Both the position numbers and the translations under genes were made by a program. Of a DNA stretch of 64,000 bases, positions 11,956 through 22,013 are shown piece by piece (position 1 is the stretch's first letter; each line of letters begins with the position of its first letter). Source of the DNA: Lecanosticta acicola (taxonomy: Eukaryota > Ascomycota > Dothideomycetes > Mycosphaerellales > Mycosphaerellaceae); the NCBI GenBank assembly GCA_963674455.1, contig CAVMBE010000060.1, positions 108,583 through 172,582 of the forward strand, given 5' to 3'. The notes under the pieces are model-generated. The model did no database searches and was not told where the DNA came from. It saw only the letters and a program-made list of their open reading frames with translations.

Positions 11956-12434
11956 CATGAGCTCCGATCGCTGACGATGTCTCCCCGATCGCCCCTAAGC
12001 TCGAGTCCACTGGCTTCTTCCTCATCGCCACCATACACATACTTCTGAATTCGCAACATTGTTCATACGGGGTTACAGGCCCGATCAATTAATGTGTACA
12101 GATGTGCATACGTAGAATACCGCTTTCAATCCTGCACATGCATGAAACAAGACGACGATATACGCGCGCGTCGTACTACTCAAAACATCACGTGTGAGCT
12201 GCAACACATGTGTTGCACCTGACCTCTATTTGCAGCCATAGCTTTTAGTGCTCTGCATCCGAGGGCGTCGAGTACGGTATCTGACCGGGTACACGGATAG
12301 CTGTCCGATGATGTAACAAACCGCCTCTCAAAGTACGAGCAACCACAAACGCTCTGTCCAAGGACATCGTAATAATTTACATCCTAAGCAAAAGGAGTAC
12401 CAAGGAGCAGCAACACAAACCACGTCATCAAAAT
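11956..12434. other. Intergenic between RVS167 and the DsbA-like gene
   Basis: 480 bases holding the RVS167 3' flank and the next promoter. One ATCACGTG motif occurs near 12188. No gene is seen. Confidence 0.5.
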
Positions 12435-13109
12435 ATGCCTTACAATTCCGAGATACAATTCACCCTCGACACCATCTGTCCCTGGACCTACCTCGCCAAA
12501 CGTCGCCTCTCCAGAGCTCTCTCGCAACTCCCCCCAGAAAGCCCCGTCACGTTCACAATAAAATACCTCCCCTACCAACTCTACCCCGACGCTTCGCAAC
12601 AGGGCGAAGATAAATACCAATGGTACAAGAAGAGCAGATATGGCGACAGCGAAGAGAAAATGAACATGTACACCAAGCTCATGCGTTCGTACGGGGAGAA
12701 GGAAGGCATCAGGTATGAATTCGGAGGCACGGTAGCGAATACATTGCATGCGCATAGGTGCATTCAGCATTGGCAAGGAACCAAAGGAGCAGAGGTGGCA
12801 GATAAGTTTGTCGATAGTTTGTACCGGCAGTATTTCGAAGAGGAAAAGCATCCGAGTTCGCATGAGACGCTGTCGACAGCGGCGAGAGAAGCGGGGATAG
12901 AGGAAGGTGAGGCCAAGGCCTTTATCGAGGATGAAAGTGAGGAGTTGATGGATACCAAGATGTTGATTAGGGAGCAGGCGGGCAATGGTATCGATGCGGT
13001 GCCGCATCTAGTGGTGGAGGGAAAGAAGAGGGATATGACGGTGGAGGGCTGTCGTGAAGTCGAGGAGTATATTAATGCTTTGAATAGGGTGATAAAAGAG
13101 AGTTCGTAG
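12435..13109 (+). CDS. DsbA/FrnE-like thioredoxin-fold oxidoreductase
   Basis: A 224-aa intronless frame with the whole-length pattern of the FrnE/DsbA-like (Pfam DSBA) family: N-terminal beta strand and active-site turn DTICPWTYLAKRRL, a helical insert with FGGTVANTLHAHR, and the cis-Pro region GIDAVPHLVVEGK near the C-terminus. Members isomerise or transfer thiols (2-hydroxychromene-2-carboxylate isomerase, polyketide FrnE) and use glutathione. Only the first active-site cysteine (C15) is present; the usual CPWC second cysteine is Thr, which argues against classical disulfide exchange and for a glutathione-transferase-like or isomerase chemistry (inference). No signal peptide, so cytosolic. 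Its end lies 93 bases from the convergent VPS23 gene. Confidence 0.88.
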   Translation: MPYNSEIQFTLDTICPWTYLAKRRLSRALSQLPPESPVTFTIKYLPYQLYPDASQQGEDKYQWYKKSRYGDSEEKMNMYTKLMRSYGEKEGIRYEFGGTVANTLHAHRCIQHWQGTKGAEVADKFVDSLYRQYFEEEKHPSSHETLSTAAREAGIEEGEAKAFIEDESEELMDTKMLIREQAGNGIDAVPHLVVEGKKRDMTVEGCREVEEYINALNRVIKESS

Positions 13110-13202
13110 TCGTAGGCATTCGTTCGACCGAGTATCCGATGCTGTTCGGTTTGATTTCGAGGGGCTACCGCAAGCATATCAGTATTTCGATGCCCAGTCT
13201 TG

Positions 13203-14967
13203 TCACCTTTGCAATTCAAGACCCATACCACGGGCACATTTACGGGCTAGCGCCATCTTCAAGAACCGTTCTCTTCCGAGACCTCTCATCTGCCTGACAA
13301 AGTCGTTGCCACTCACTCGTCCTCGGTCAACAGCCTTCTGCAGCACATACATTGCCTCCCGGCATGCTGCTTCTTCGGCGCAGAGCATCCAGAGTTGGTT
13401 TGCGACCATAGTGGGAGCAATGAGAACATCGTCGATTGGAGGCTGCCTCTTAGATTTCGCCGTGGCGATGGTCCGATCGCATTCTTGTATGCTCCGATGC
13501 AATATCGCCTCGTTACTCGAAAGAGCTTGATCCAGCTGCTCAAGTTGACGGATCTCACCCTCTAACTGAGCATAGGCTGTGCGCATTGCCTGTTGTTGTG
13601 CCTGCAAAGGCGCGACTGCTGAGAGGTTCTGGTTGACCTTCTGTTGAGCTTGTTGCACGAGCGTGCCGGATATTGCTTGTAGCAAGTGTTCTTTCTCTGG
13701 ATTGGGAGGAATGGGGGGCGCGGGAGGTGCTGGACCTGACCTTTCTGGCAGAGCGACCTCGAATGGGTCGGAGAGAAGATCTGGCGGCGGTTGTGTCTTC
13801 TGCGGGGCCTGTTGCAGCACTTGCTGTGCTGGATATGGAGTTGGCTGGAATGGCTGCGGTCGACCTGGTGCATATTGTGGGCGACCTTCAGCCGGCTGTG
13901 GGGGATACCGAGAGGTCTGAGGAGGCGGCAACCGCGACTGCTGATACTGTGCCTGTGGCAGAGGAGCGGGTCGCGAGTATTTCGACTCTGGGAGTTTTGA
14001 GTACCCATTGGCAGGTGAGATTGGAGATACAGGGCTTCTATCGTGATTAGAGCGTTGCATTTGCTGGTATTGCGCTTGTGGGTATGGCATCGAAGGTAGA
14101 GGCGACGGTCCAAGCGGCCTGCCATTTTGATATCCAGCACCCGAGGGGTATGACGAAGCTCGTGGACTTTGCCATTGATCATTTTGAGGTCCAGAGGAAG
14201 CCGCTCCAGGCTGATTCGGCGTGGCTTCAGGGGGCAAGGGCGGAAGAGGGGGGCCATCCCGTGCAGTGTTGCGTGCAGGCTCTGCGTATTCTTCGCCAGG
14301 TTTTGGAGGCAAAGGCGGTGGAGCATTCGACGCAGAGCCCTCAGGGGCCTCGACGTTTCCCACTCTCTGCTTAGGAGGAGGTTGTGGAGGCGTCTGACTC
14401 GCTCCAGGCCTCTGTTGCGTTTGTCCAGGACCCAGCTGTCTCTGATATTGCTGCTGCTGCGCTCTGCTTATGACTGGAGGCTCTTTCCCAAACACCTGCT
14501 GGAGATATTCAAGAAATTCGGCAATGCTGGCTCGGTCCCACATGCCGGCCCAGTCTCGTAAGTATGGATGGTATATCCTGCCATCTACGCCAACATGCTG
14601 TCCAGGACGTATCAGCATGTCCTTCTCCGGAATGACATATGCCATGGGCGCCTCTTGCGGGTAGTTGTGCGGAAACCATAACTTCACCGGAAAGCGATAT
14701 ATGGTTCCCCTGAACGCCACAGGCAGTGTTCCCCAGAGAGTCAAGAGCAACGCGGAAGCCCCATCTTCGTAGGTATATACTTCGGTTCGCGGCGAAAGCG
14801 TTGGGTATGCGGCGAGGGTTCGGGCGGCATCCGAATACGTTCGTTGAGGATCGCGATACTCCTGTAGCATACATTAGCTATTGTATCATATCGCGCGAGC
14901 TGGAGGGCATACTGACATGAAGAACGCCGTACAGCCATGAGAGCACCTTGTCAGGAAGCGATGCCAT
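13203..14967 (-). CDS. VPS23: ESCRT-I subunit Vps23 (TSG101 homologue)
   Basis: Exons on the minus strand: 14967-14917 and 14861-13203, with a 55-base intron (GTCAGT, branch GCTAAT, CTACAG); 569 aa. Exon 1 encodes MASLPDKVLSWLYGVLH, which completes the first helix of the UEV domain. The UEV (roughly residues 20-160; YTYEDGASALLLTLWGT, FPVKLWFPHNYPQEAP, HPYLRDW) lacks the E2 catalytic cysteine and binds ubiquitin and PTAP-like peptides. A long Pro/Gln-rich linker (160-390), a coiled coil (410-460) and the C-terminal steadiness box (LWMLCAEEAACREAMYVL to the end) follow. Acts in ESCRT-I with Vps28 and Vps37 in sorting ubiquitinated cargo at endosomes. Divergent to the 2EXR gene. Confidence 0.95.
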
Positions 14968-15408
14968 CCTCGCACCCAGTGCTCTATGCAGGCGCTATGA
15001 ATGAATCGAGATCACAGTCCAAATTGAAGCGGTCGTGTCATCGTGAAGTTCGTTCCGTCGTTGGCAGATGGCGCAAGATTGGCAGTGTGGATGTGTATCT
15101 GTTGGTGTGTATCTGGGCAGTACCTTAGCTATCCTAGCTTCACATGCCCACTTGACTGCCTGAGGCAGGAAATCATGCCTGAGCCTCCACCTTCTTCTTT
15201 TCGCTTCCCTCCGTCCTCTTCATCCCCAAAGCACAACTCGTGAATCAACCCATCGATATATACATATATATATATATATATTCCCACCACCACTTTCTCC
15301 CTGCTCCAGCCCTTCTCCACATCGGCCAAAAGACTTTGCAAGATAGTGAAAGACGACCGTCATCGAATCTTATGCATTTCGGGAGCTTTCCCCTCGTGTC
15401 GAACAACT
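14968..15408. promoter_or_regulatory. Divergent promoter of VPS23 and the 2EXR gene
   Basis: A 441-base shared upstream region. It contains a TA dinucleotide run at 15256-15281, then a CT-rich leader (15283-15330) toward the plus-strand gene. No further element is identifiable. Confidence 0.4.
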
Positions 15409-16011
15409 ATGGCCTTTTCCAGGAAGCCTCCATCACGGCTTCTCAACCTTCCCGCTGAGATCCGGAACCTCATATTCGAATACGCCGTCACCTCTCAGAA
15501 GACCGTAGTCACGTTCCGTCCCGACCACTTTCAGCGCGATTCTTTCACTGCTGCGACACAACCACCTCTGACTAGAGTCAGCCGGCAGGTCCGATCCGAG
15601 AGCTTACCCATTTACTACGAATGCAATGACTTTGTCTTACACACGGAGAGTCCGAAAGCAGACGACGCTCTCATCTGGCTGACATGTAACTGGCTACACT
15701 TGAGGAAATTGAGGCGCCTCTCGTTCTGGATCCGGTACGTTCCATCGGCAAACAGCCGCGCCTCATCGCAAGGCGCAATTTGTGTCACCATGGTTCGGCC
15801 AAAGAAGAATTCGGCCTGGGAAGTCAACAAGCACTGGTCATGGGTTACAGTTGTGCGAAAACCGGCGGGATTGGAGGACGATGTTAAGTTAATGCTCGAG
15901 AAGCTTGATACTATGACCCGGGAGGTTTCCAGAGAGGATGCGAACCCGGATGGCTATTTCCGATTAATGACCGACTTGCGAGCGTTTTACATACAGGAGA
16001 AATTGTCATAA
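15409..16011 (+). CDS. 2EXR / F-box-like domain protein
   Basis: 200 aa from ATG 15409 (MAFSRKPPSRLLNLPAEIRN). The opening LLNLPAEIRNLIFEYAV followed about 40 residues later by LTRVSRQVRSESLPIYYECN is the signature of the large, fungus-specific 2EXR family (F-box-like). These proteins are numerous in filamentous ascomycetes; a few act as substrate receptors, but most have no known role. The remainder (WIRYVPSANSR, WSWVTVVRKPAG) shows no other domain. The frame is also open upstream of this ATG, but no other ATG lies in it. Complete, no intron needed. Confidence 0.8.
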   Translation: MAFSRKPPSRLLNLPAEIRNLIFEYAVTSQKTVVTFRPDHFQRDSFTAATQPPLTRVSRQVRSESLPIYYECNDFVLHTESPKADDALIWLTCNWLHLRKLRRLSFWIRYVPSANSRASSQGAICVTMVRPKKNSAWEVNKHWSWVTVVRKPAGLEDDVKLMLEKLDTMTREVSREDANPDGYFRLMTDLRAFYIQEKLS

Positions 16012-16081
16012 TTCAAGGATCGAAGTCTTGGGCTCAAGCAGGTGGTGGTTCTTAAAACCAACGGGTCGACCAGTTCACAGC

Positions 16082-16376
16082 TTAGACCTCCGCCTTCTTA
16101 CCAGCCTCGGCCTCGTGCTTGTCTCCCTCGTCGGCTCGAACTGCGAAATCGTGGCGGACACCATCATACATTACGCATTCATTTTCACCACCGTGGTCAT
16201 TCGTGTTGGCAGGCTCGGGAGTCAGGGTTTCCTTCGTCTGCTTGGCGTTCTCTGGCAACATCTACGAAATCGATGAGCCACCGGGTATGCTGAATCCTCC
16301 AAGCCCGATCTGCCACGTACCTGTTGATCGTGCTCACATGCCGCACACGAGTACGGAAGCTTGATCTTCTCATCAT
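16082..16376 (-). CDS. Candidate small protein (72 aa), two exons
   Basis: Hand-built model: exons 16376-16338 and 16261-16082 on the minus strand, with a 76-base intron using donor GTGAGC and acceptor CGTAG; both are phase 0. The product starts MMRRSSFRTRVRH and then MLPENAKQTKETLT, and is hydrophilic and acidic toward the end (EGDKHEAEAGKKAEV) with one Cys and no signal peptide. A TATATAAG box sits about 50 bases upstream of the ATG, which is the main reason to believe it is transcribed. An alternative donor at 16320 (GTACGT) opens a different first exon, reading KLPYSCAACEHDQQ, in frame with exon 2 but without an ATG. Function unknown. Confidence 0.35.
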
Positions 16377-16424
16377 CGTTTGGGAATGTCAGGGAAGATG
16401 GATGATAAGACCGAGGAACCCCGA

Positions 16425-16432
16425 CTTATATA
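16425..16432 (-). promoter_or_regulatory. TATA box
   Basis: Perfect TATATAAG on the minus strand, 49 bases before the start codon of the small minus-strand gene model. The spacing suits a TATA box with a short leader. Confidence 0.45.
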
Positions 16433-16595
16433 GTGCGGCGAAGCCGTGTATGTGGCAAGTATTCCTGGATCCGTAACACTCCTGTTTGTAATATTAGGTT
16501 TTCAGATCATGGGCTTATTAGAGCTCTTATCTATAAAACAAGGCTCACCACTGCATTTGGGAAGTCGTTGTCTTTCTCCACCCCATCACGAGACT

Positions 16596-16976
16596 AGGCA
16601 ACCGATTTTTGTTATCATCGCCCTCCTCACCGCCGGTGTTCTCGGGCGCAAAACAAATCCACTTCCAATAAATTCGTGCTACCACACCGGCTACAAGTGT
16701 TCATCCACCGATCCGGACGTGAAGGATCATTACCCTTACGAGTGGGAGGTACGTTGACTCTTATAATCGTAAAAGCCGGCAGCCCCTCTTCGATCGCTAA
16801 ATATGAAATTTCTTCGCAGTGTCCCCCCCGGCGCTCCATCCGATACTTTAAGCGGCGGTGGGGCGTGTGAGTATGAAATAGTGGGAAGTGACTATTTTTG
16901 CGTAAGTATCCCGCTGCCCTACCTAGGAGCGAAAGGTAGACTGGGAACGCTGACGAGTGCGTAGTGTCAAGCGTAG
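16596..16976 (+). pseudogene. Decayed copy of the small secreted cysteine-rich protein
   Basis: Aligns exon by exon with the intact gene at 17057-17435: exons 16596-16748, 16820-16901 and 16965-16976, same intron phases, and the last 20 bases of intron 2 (ending in GAGTGCGTAG) identical. Cysteine spacing (x6, x16, x14, x10, adjacent CC) and the YPxEW and CPPGAP landmarks are shared. Two lesions: the codon matching the intact copy's ATG is AGG (16596-16598), and exon 2 has a run of seven C at 16823-16829 where six would keep the frame, so translation leaves the conserved frame and stops. An ATG further upstream (16510) gives an N-terminal extension without a proper signal peptide. The C run could also be a sequencing error; the start-codon change would remain. 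Confidence 0.7.
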
Positions 16977-17056
16977 ACTCTCTTGATCGATAAGAAAGAC
17001 TTATCACGGCTTTCCAAGAGAGTGTGTTCCGTTCTTCCCAACTCTCGCACCAAGTC

Positions 17057-17435
17057 ATGTATCCTGCCTTGGCTATGATGCTTCTCCTAGGCGCCGGTGT
17101 TGTTCTCGCCTATACACCTCCTCCTACAGACCAGTGCTACAGAACCCAACAGGGTTGTCAAACCAGGGATAAGGAACTCCTCGCGTCCTACCCTCATGAG
17201 TGGGCGGTACGTTTTTGATGATTTTTACCTCCAATCGCAAAGCCGGCATATCTTTTGATGAACGCTAATATATCAACTTTTCGCAGTGTCCCCCTGGCGC
17301 TCCGCTCTCGGGTTTGAACGCTGGTCAGGGGTGTGAGGCCGAAGCACCAGGAAGCGAATTTTATTGCGTAAGTGTCTCGTTGACTTAGGAGTGGAGGAGA
17401 CTGGAACGCTGACGAGTGCGTAGTGTAAAGCGTAG
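17057..17435 (+). CDS. Small secreted cysteine-rich protein (80 aa)
   Basis: Exons 17057-17206, 17287-17367 and 17424-17435; all junctions phase 0, all GT-AG. The first 19 residues or so (MYPALAMMLLLGAGVVLA) form a clear signal peptide. The mature part of about 60 aa has six cysteines spaced C-x6-C-x16-C-x14-C-x10-CC, with YPHEW and CPPGAP between them; the last exon adds only CKA before the stop. Size, secretion signal and even cysteine number fit the effector-like small secreted proteins of plant-associated and saprotrophic ascomycetes. I recognise no named family. A second, degenerate copy lies immediately upstream, so the locus arose by tandem duplication including introns. Confidence 0.75.
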
Positions 17436-18219
17436 ACCGGATCGCTGAGGAGCGCGTGGTATGAGGGTTAGGATGCTTGTTTGTTAGCGGAAAGGTAGAA
17501 GAGATATTAGATAGCTATCGTTCAGGGTATCAGTCGCTCTTTTAAACATTGCTGCATTCCTCACATCGCAAACCAAAGACCGATGGGGGCAAGATATGGG
17601 GTAACAGTGGCAGTGGCAGTGGCAGTGGCAGTGGCAGTGGCAGTGGCAGTGGCAGTGGCAGCGGCATTGGCGGTCGGATGACCTGTTGGCGACGACGTGG
17701 TGGTGCAGTGAATCCGCAAACCGTGAGCCCGCTCCCATCATCGGCCTTTGATCTCGTCCGAGCAAAGCGCGGTTACGAAGTGAGCTCCCCAGCAGAAATC
17801 AGCAGTGCCGACAGGAAGGTCTATGGCTTCATTCTTCTTGGACCAAGACATTGTCCTTTCGCGATTCGTCCCGTTGGCGTGCCCGTGTGGAGGGAGCCGG
17901 TGGCGCAACATTGCTTCAACGAAATCTTGGAGGGCGCTGGGCAGATGGTATCGATTTTCGCCGACGAAAACGACAAAGGGGCCTGGACGAGTTATCTAAA
18001 TCTTGATGCTGAAGAGCCATCATCAGTCGGTGTTGAGAGCTTTAGGACCGGTAGTCGTTCAGAGGCACCAGCGGTGCGGAACAAATTTATACCGGCGCGG
18101 GACCGAGATTCTCCGATCAACACAACTCACTCTTCCTCTTCACTCGCTACGAGGTATTATCTGCTTTGGCTGGAAGGCCCTTGAACTTCGAATATGGTCC
18201 AAATTCCCAATACCAACGT
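17436..18219. other. Intergenic with hexanucleotide repeat
   Basis: 3' flank of the secreted-protein gene and promoter of the GAF-domain gene. It includes a hexanucleotide repeat. A 211-codon frame across it owes its length to a Gly-Ser repeat and shows no domain, so I do not call it. Confidence 0.5.
17605..17664. repeat. (CAGTGG)n minisatellite
   Basis: Nine perfect CAGTGG units (17605-17658) followed by one CAGCGG. Confidence 0.95.
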
Positions 18220-19113
18220 ATGGGAAGCATATCTGACTGGGAAGCAAAGGTTCACGCCGATTCTTCCAACTTCGTCGAAGGCGTTAGCAAGACAGAAGCG
18301 TACAAGCAAGTAATCGACCAGGCCACTGCTCTCCTCGACGGCCAGCGCAACTGGGTACGGATCAGTAGTCACCTTGCCTTGCTTTGTACGCTAATTTGAA
18401 TACAGGTCTGGTAGGTCGGCGGTAAGCTTGATTTGGCTTGAATATTTCTGAAGATTCGATCAGTAACACGGCGAATGTGGCCTCGTTGCTGTGGCACGCT
18501 TTCCATGCCTTGCCTTCGCCCAGTAACCAAGTGAACTGGGCCGGATTCTACGTCGCCGACCCTACGGCACCGCAGCAGCTCATCCTCGGTCCATTCCAGG
18601 GAAAGGTGAAAATTCCGTGCTAGGACTTGTCTGGCTGGGGCGTGCTCGCTCACTGTCGCGCTAGGTGGCCTGTCAAACGATCAGATTTGGTCGAGGGGTA
18701 TGCGGCGCCGCGGCTCAGAGCCAGAAGACGCAGCTGGTGCCTGATGTGGAGCAGTTTCCGGGCCATATTGCGTGTGATGGAGAGTCGAAGAGCGAGATCG
18801 TAGTGCCAATCATCAAGGACGATAAGGTATGTGGGAGCTGTGTGGGGGTTGGATGTCAGCTTGTATCTAAGAATGGCTCCAGGTCGTTGCCATCATCGAT
18901 ATCGATTGTGCGGTGGAGAAGGGGTTCAATGCAGAGGAAGACCAGGTGCAGCTGGAGCAGCTCGCTCGTGTGAGAGCTTTGACTAACAAAGAAGGTTCAT
19001 GTTCCGGCTATCTATATAAGGTTTTGAGGTGTTTTTATATCCCCTCTGCTTGGCTGCCAAGACCAGAGTTTTTCATACTTAGGCATAACACCACTTTAGC
19101 AAGTGTGGTGTAA
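18220..19113 (+). CDS. Free methionine-R-sulfoxide reductase (GAF domain)
   Basis: Exons 18220-18354, 18406-18410 (5 bases), 18464-18605, 18665-18826 and 18883 to about 19113. The microexon GTCTG is required: it supplies Val and two bases of Cys in NWVCNTANVASLLWHA, the conserved family string; skipping it gives an immediate stop. Other family marks: VNWAGFYV, LGPFQGKVACQ, GVCGAAA, LVPDVEQFPGHIACDG, KSEIVVPII and IIDIDC. Catalytic cysteines of fRMsr lie in VACQ, GVCG and HIACD, all present. The enzyme (yeast YKL069W) reduces free Met-R-sulfoxide with thioredoxin in the cytosol. Similarity ends near residue 178 (LARV, about 18972); the open frame then runs 46 more residues of unrelated sequence, so the 3' end may be mis-modelled. 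Confidence 0.88.
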
Positions 19114-19256
19114 TTCCTTGGCATGCAGGCCAAGGATCTCACAGCTCATACCATTGACTTCCTCTGAGTACTTCAACTTGTTCATAATACGCACTATGAA
19201 TCGGGTATCACTTCGCTGTTCTGTCGTTTGCCAGCGCCTGCGCTCTCTGTCCTCTC

Positions 19257-20778
19257 TCAATGCCACAATAATATCCCCAAAACCCCAACTATCACAATCG
19301 TCCACGGGCTGCACGCCAAGAACAAGGCTCTACTCCTGGAGTTAGCACCGGCCGAAGGAGAGGATGAAGGAACACCGCCTGAAACAGATCCGGGCGGAGA
19401 AGCAGAATTCGGCCCGCGCGTGACCATTGGAACCAGTGGGAACTCACTCGTGACAGGAACGTTCCGGACGGTAACGTTGGCCTCATGTTGAGGTACAGGC
19501 GGGTTGCCATTCAGTAAAAGCAGGGACTGGATGGTCTCCATGGCCGAAAGCTCTTGGCCGACACCAGTAACTCCGTCGTATCCGCCAACGTACCATTTCT
19601 GGCCGCACGCTTGCTTGTTGTCGCCGCCTGTGCAAGCACCGGCTGCTGCTTGGGCAGAGGCGGAGAGGTACTTGCGGACGTTGTCCGTGATGGACGGGTA
19701 AACGACCGCTGCTTTTGCCATCCAACGCGCGAGATAGGCTTTGAAGGAGTACTGATCGTTGTCGCACGTATTGTACGGTTCACATGCGGCCTCGTACATA
19801 CTGCCAAGGTGTCAGCCTCAAGTATGTTGCAAACATCTGGTTTCGATAGACGTGGCGCCCACAGTTGCGAATTCTAGATACTTACATGCTCGTGGCATTC
19901 TGGTATGGAGAGAAAAACGACTTCTCTATCGATGTCAGTAGTCCTTCAGTCCGGTCTTTCCAGACTTGTTGGTTCGTATAGTTCGCGAGCATGGCCGTGC
20001 CGTAGATTAGCATAGCTGGGTTGTATGTCCAAGTCGTGTGGTCGAGTTGAGTGCAATTGATCGTCGAGTCTGAGCCATCGTAGACCTCATAATTCGGGCT
20101 GATGAGTCCAATGGCGCTCATCCAGTCCCACGTCTTCTCAGCCCACTCGACGTAAGTCTGGTTGCCCGTGTATCGGGCGAGACGTGCTGAGATCTGAAAA
20201 AGGCCGCCATTCGAAATGCTGTTCTTGTATGAATAGCCCTTGTTCGCTTCGAAGATCTGCCACTTCAAGCCACCCCCACACGAGGTCGTGTCCCATCGCG
20301 GGACCTGCGTGTTCCACACGGCCTCTGCGAGATCGAGCCAAACTGTTGACTTCTGTCCTTGCGGTACAGGGAAGCCGTACTCCTGAGCAGACAATACTGC
20401 AAGACACCAGAATGCTTGATCGTCATTTCCAAGCGAGGAGAAGTAGGCTGGCGGCATGTAGTTCATGTCTGGTCCCACTTGTGCCATCATCGCTTGAGAC
20501 GTGACGGCGTTGTAGGACGTGTCATTTGTATAGGCCCAGTAATCCACCATGCCTCCCCAAACAGCACCTGCCTCCCACCAATAAAGTGGTTCGGGAAAGG
20601 TGCCTACTGCGGTGACGGCCGTGCTGGTCTCGTTGTTGCGATAAAAGGACTGGAGGCCGTATGCTATTGTACGTGCTGCGGCTTTGACGGAATCGGTGTT
20701 GTTGACGTCGAGATTAATGGCAGCTGTGAGCTGTAGAACGGCGGCCGCGATTGCGGCAATTCCCAGGAGTGATTTCAT
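19257..20778 (-). CDS. GH76 endo-alpha-1,6-mannanase, GPI-type (Dfg5/Dcw1 family)
   Basis: Exons on the minus strand: 20778-19886 and 19800-19257, with an 85-base intron (GTAAGT to GGCAG) joining TSI to MYEAACE; 478 aa. Starts with a signal peptide (MKSLLGIAAIAAAVLQLTAA). The GH76 core follows: YWWEAGAVWGGMVDYW, then LGNDDQAFW with the paired catalytic aspartates (D119, D120), CGGGLKWQI and KNSISNGGLF. Several N-glycosylation sequons. The C-terminus has a Ser/Pro-rich stretch and a final hydrophobic segment (SPWTIVIVGVLGILLWH), as in GPI-anchored members. Dfg5/Dcw1 are thought to trim GPI glycans to link mannoproteins to wall glucan. An upstream frame extends past the chosen ATG but destroys the signal peptide position. 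Confidence 0.93.
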
Positions 20779-22013
20779 GCTTGTGTTCTCTGCCGGGCGA
20801 AGAAATGGATTGGTACTGATGTGAGAGGTATTTGGTGTCGTTGGAAGAAGAAAAGAAGAAAACCGCAGGAGAAGAAAATCGCAATTGCCACCCACGCTCT
20901 CGCGGCTTCCTGCACTTGGATGAATGTAGGGGTTCGGTTTGCCACGGTCGTGTAAAGGGATTGTGCCGCTCTTGAAGTATTTGTCGGAGGAACAATAGTG
21001 ATGCCGCTCAATAAGAAGAAGCGCTGGCCACATTCACCGGTTCCTTCTCGCGTTCCTATTGTCACTAGTCAATGAAGGGGTGAAGTCTAAATGTTACTGT
21101 TGGATGGCAAGCAATTGTTTCTACACGATGTTTCGATCCGCCCAATTCTGCCCAATCAAGAGGCGTCATTGTTGTCGTAAGGATGGTGATGCCAGCGGCG
21201 CTTTTCCCTGCAGAGCTAAGCTTCTCGGCTCTTGAACAAATCCTGTAACGCAGACGCCGTTTGTCGCGGGCTTTAAGTTTCATGTGTAGGTGAACGCGTG
21301 AGATAGGACGAATGGTCGCTGGGGACTTGCTCTGGCAAACGATGGAGAAGCGACGCGTTCCGCAACACAAGGGCGTCAGCCATCCTGCTGGTGTCGAGGC
21401 GATTTGGCGTCACGCTCTTCGCGTCGATATCCACAGCCGGTATGTCGACCGTCCTGTTTCTTGACGCTTTATTGAGACGCAGCTGGAATCATGGCCGCAG
21501 CCCGCATGGCAGCGTTGAACGTTGATGGCAGGAGTTATCACCACCGCACGTAGACCACCACGTTCCTACGGCGCCAGTGATCTCGGAGTGTTCTTGTCAT
21601 ATCTCTTCCCGTCTGTCACTAGCAACACTTGCGATCTGTGACAGTATGTTCTTTGCTCGACTCCTTTGCGGTGATTGGACTGACACACACGGAGGGTACG
21701 TGTGGGCTTGAGGAGGCTTGTGCTCCAATCGTGAGCGGGCTCAGCGACTGCAGGAGATCAGAGCCGGCCTCGAACGACTAATTAGATTGAATTTCAATGC
21801 GAAAGATTGTTCTTAGTATTTGCTGAACCAGCGACAATCGCGATGGATGAGAATTGAAGCGCAAAGTCGTCTTCCACGCGCACGGACCAGTGCGGTGGTC
21901 AGAGCTCCTGTCGAATTGCGGGCTTGACTGATGATACCTAAAATTCCACCTCCCGTCCACACTCACTCTCCACACCCGACAACACTACTTTCAATGCGCA
22001 TGTGCTCGACAAT
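20779..22013. promoter_or_regulatory. Divergent upstream region of the GH76 gene and PUS1
   Basis: 1.2 kb between two divergent start codons. Open frames (for example at 21065-21370) are short and without domains. No distinct motif or repeat was found. Confidence 0.4.

Noticed and set aside
17549..18184. 211-codon frame with a Gly-Ser repeat
   Set aside because: Length comes from the CAGTGG repeat; the rest has no domain and overlaps the promoter of the GAF gene.
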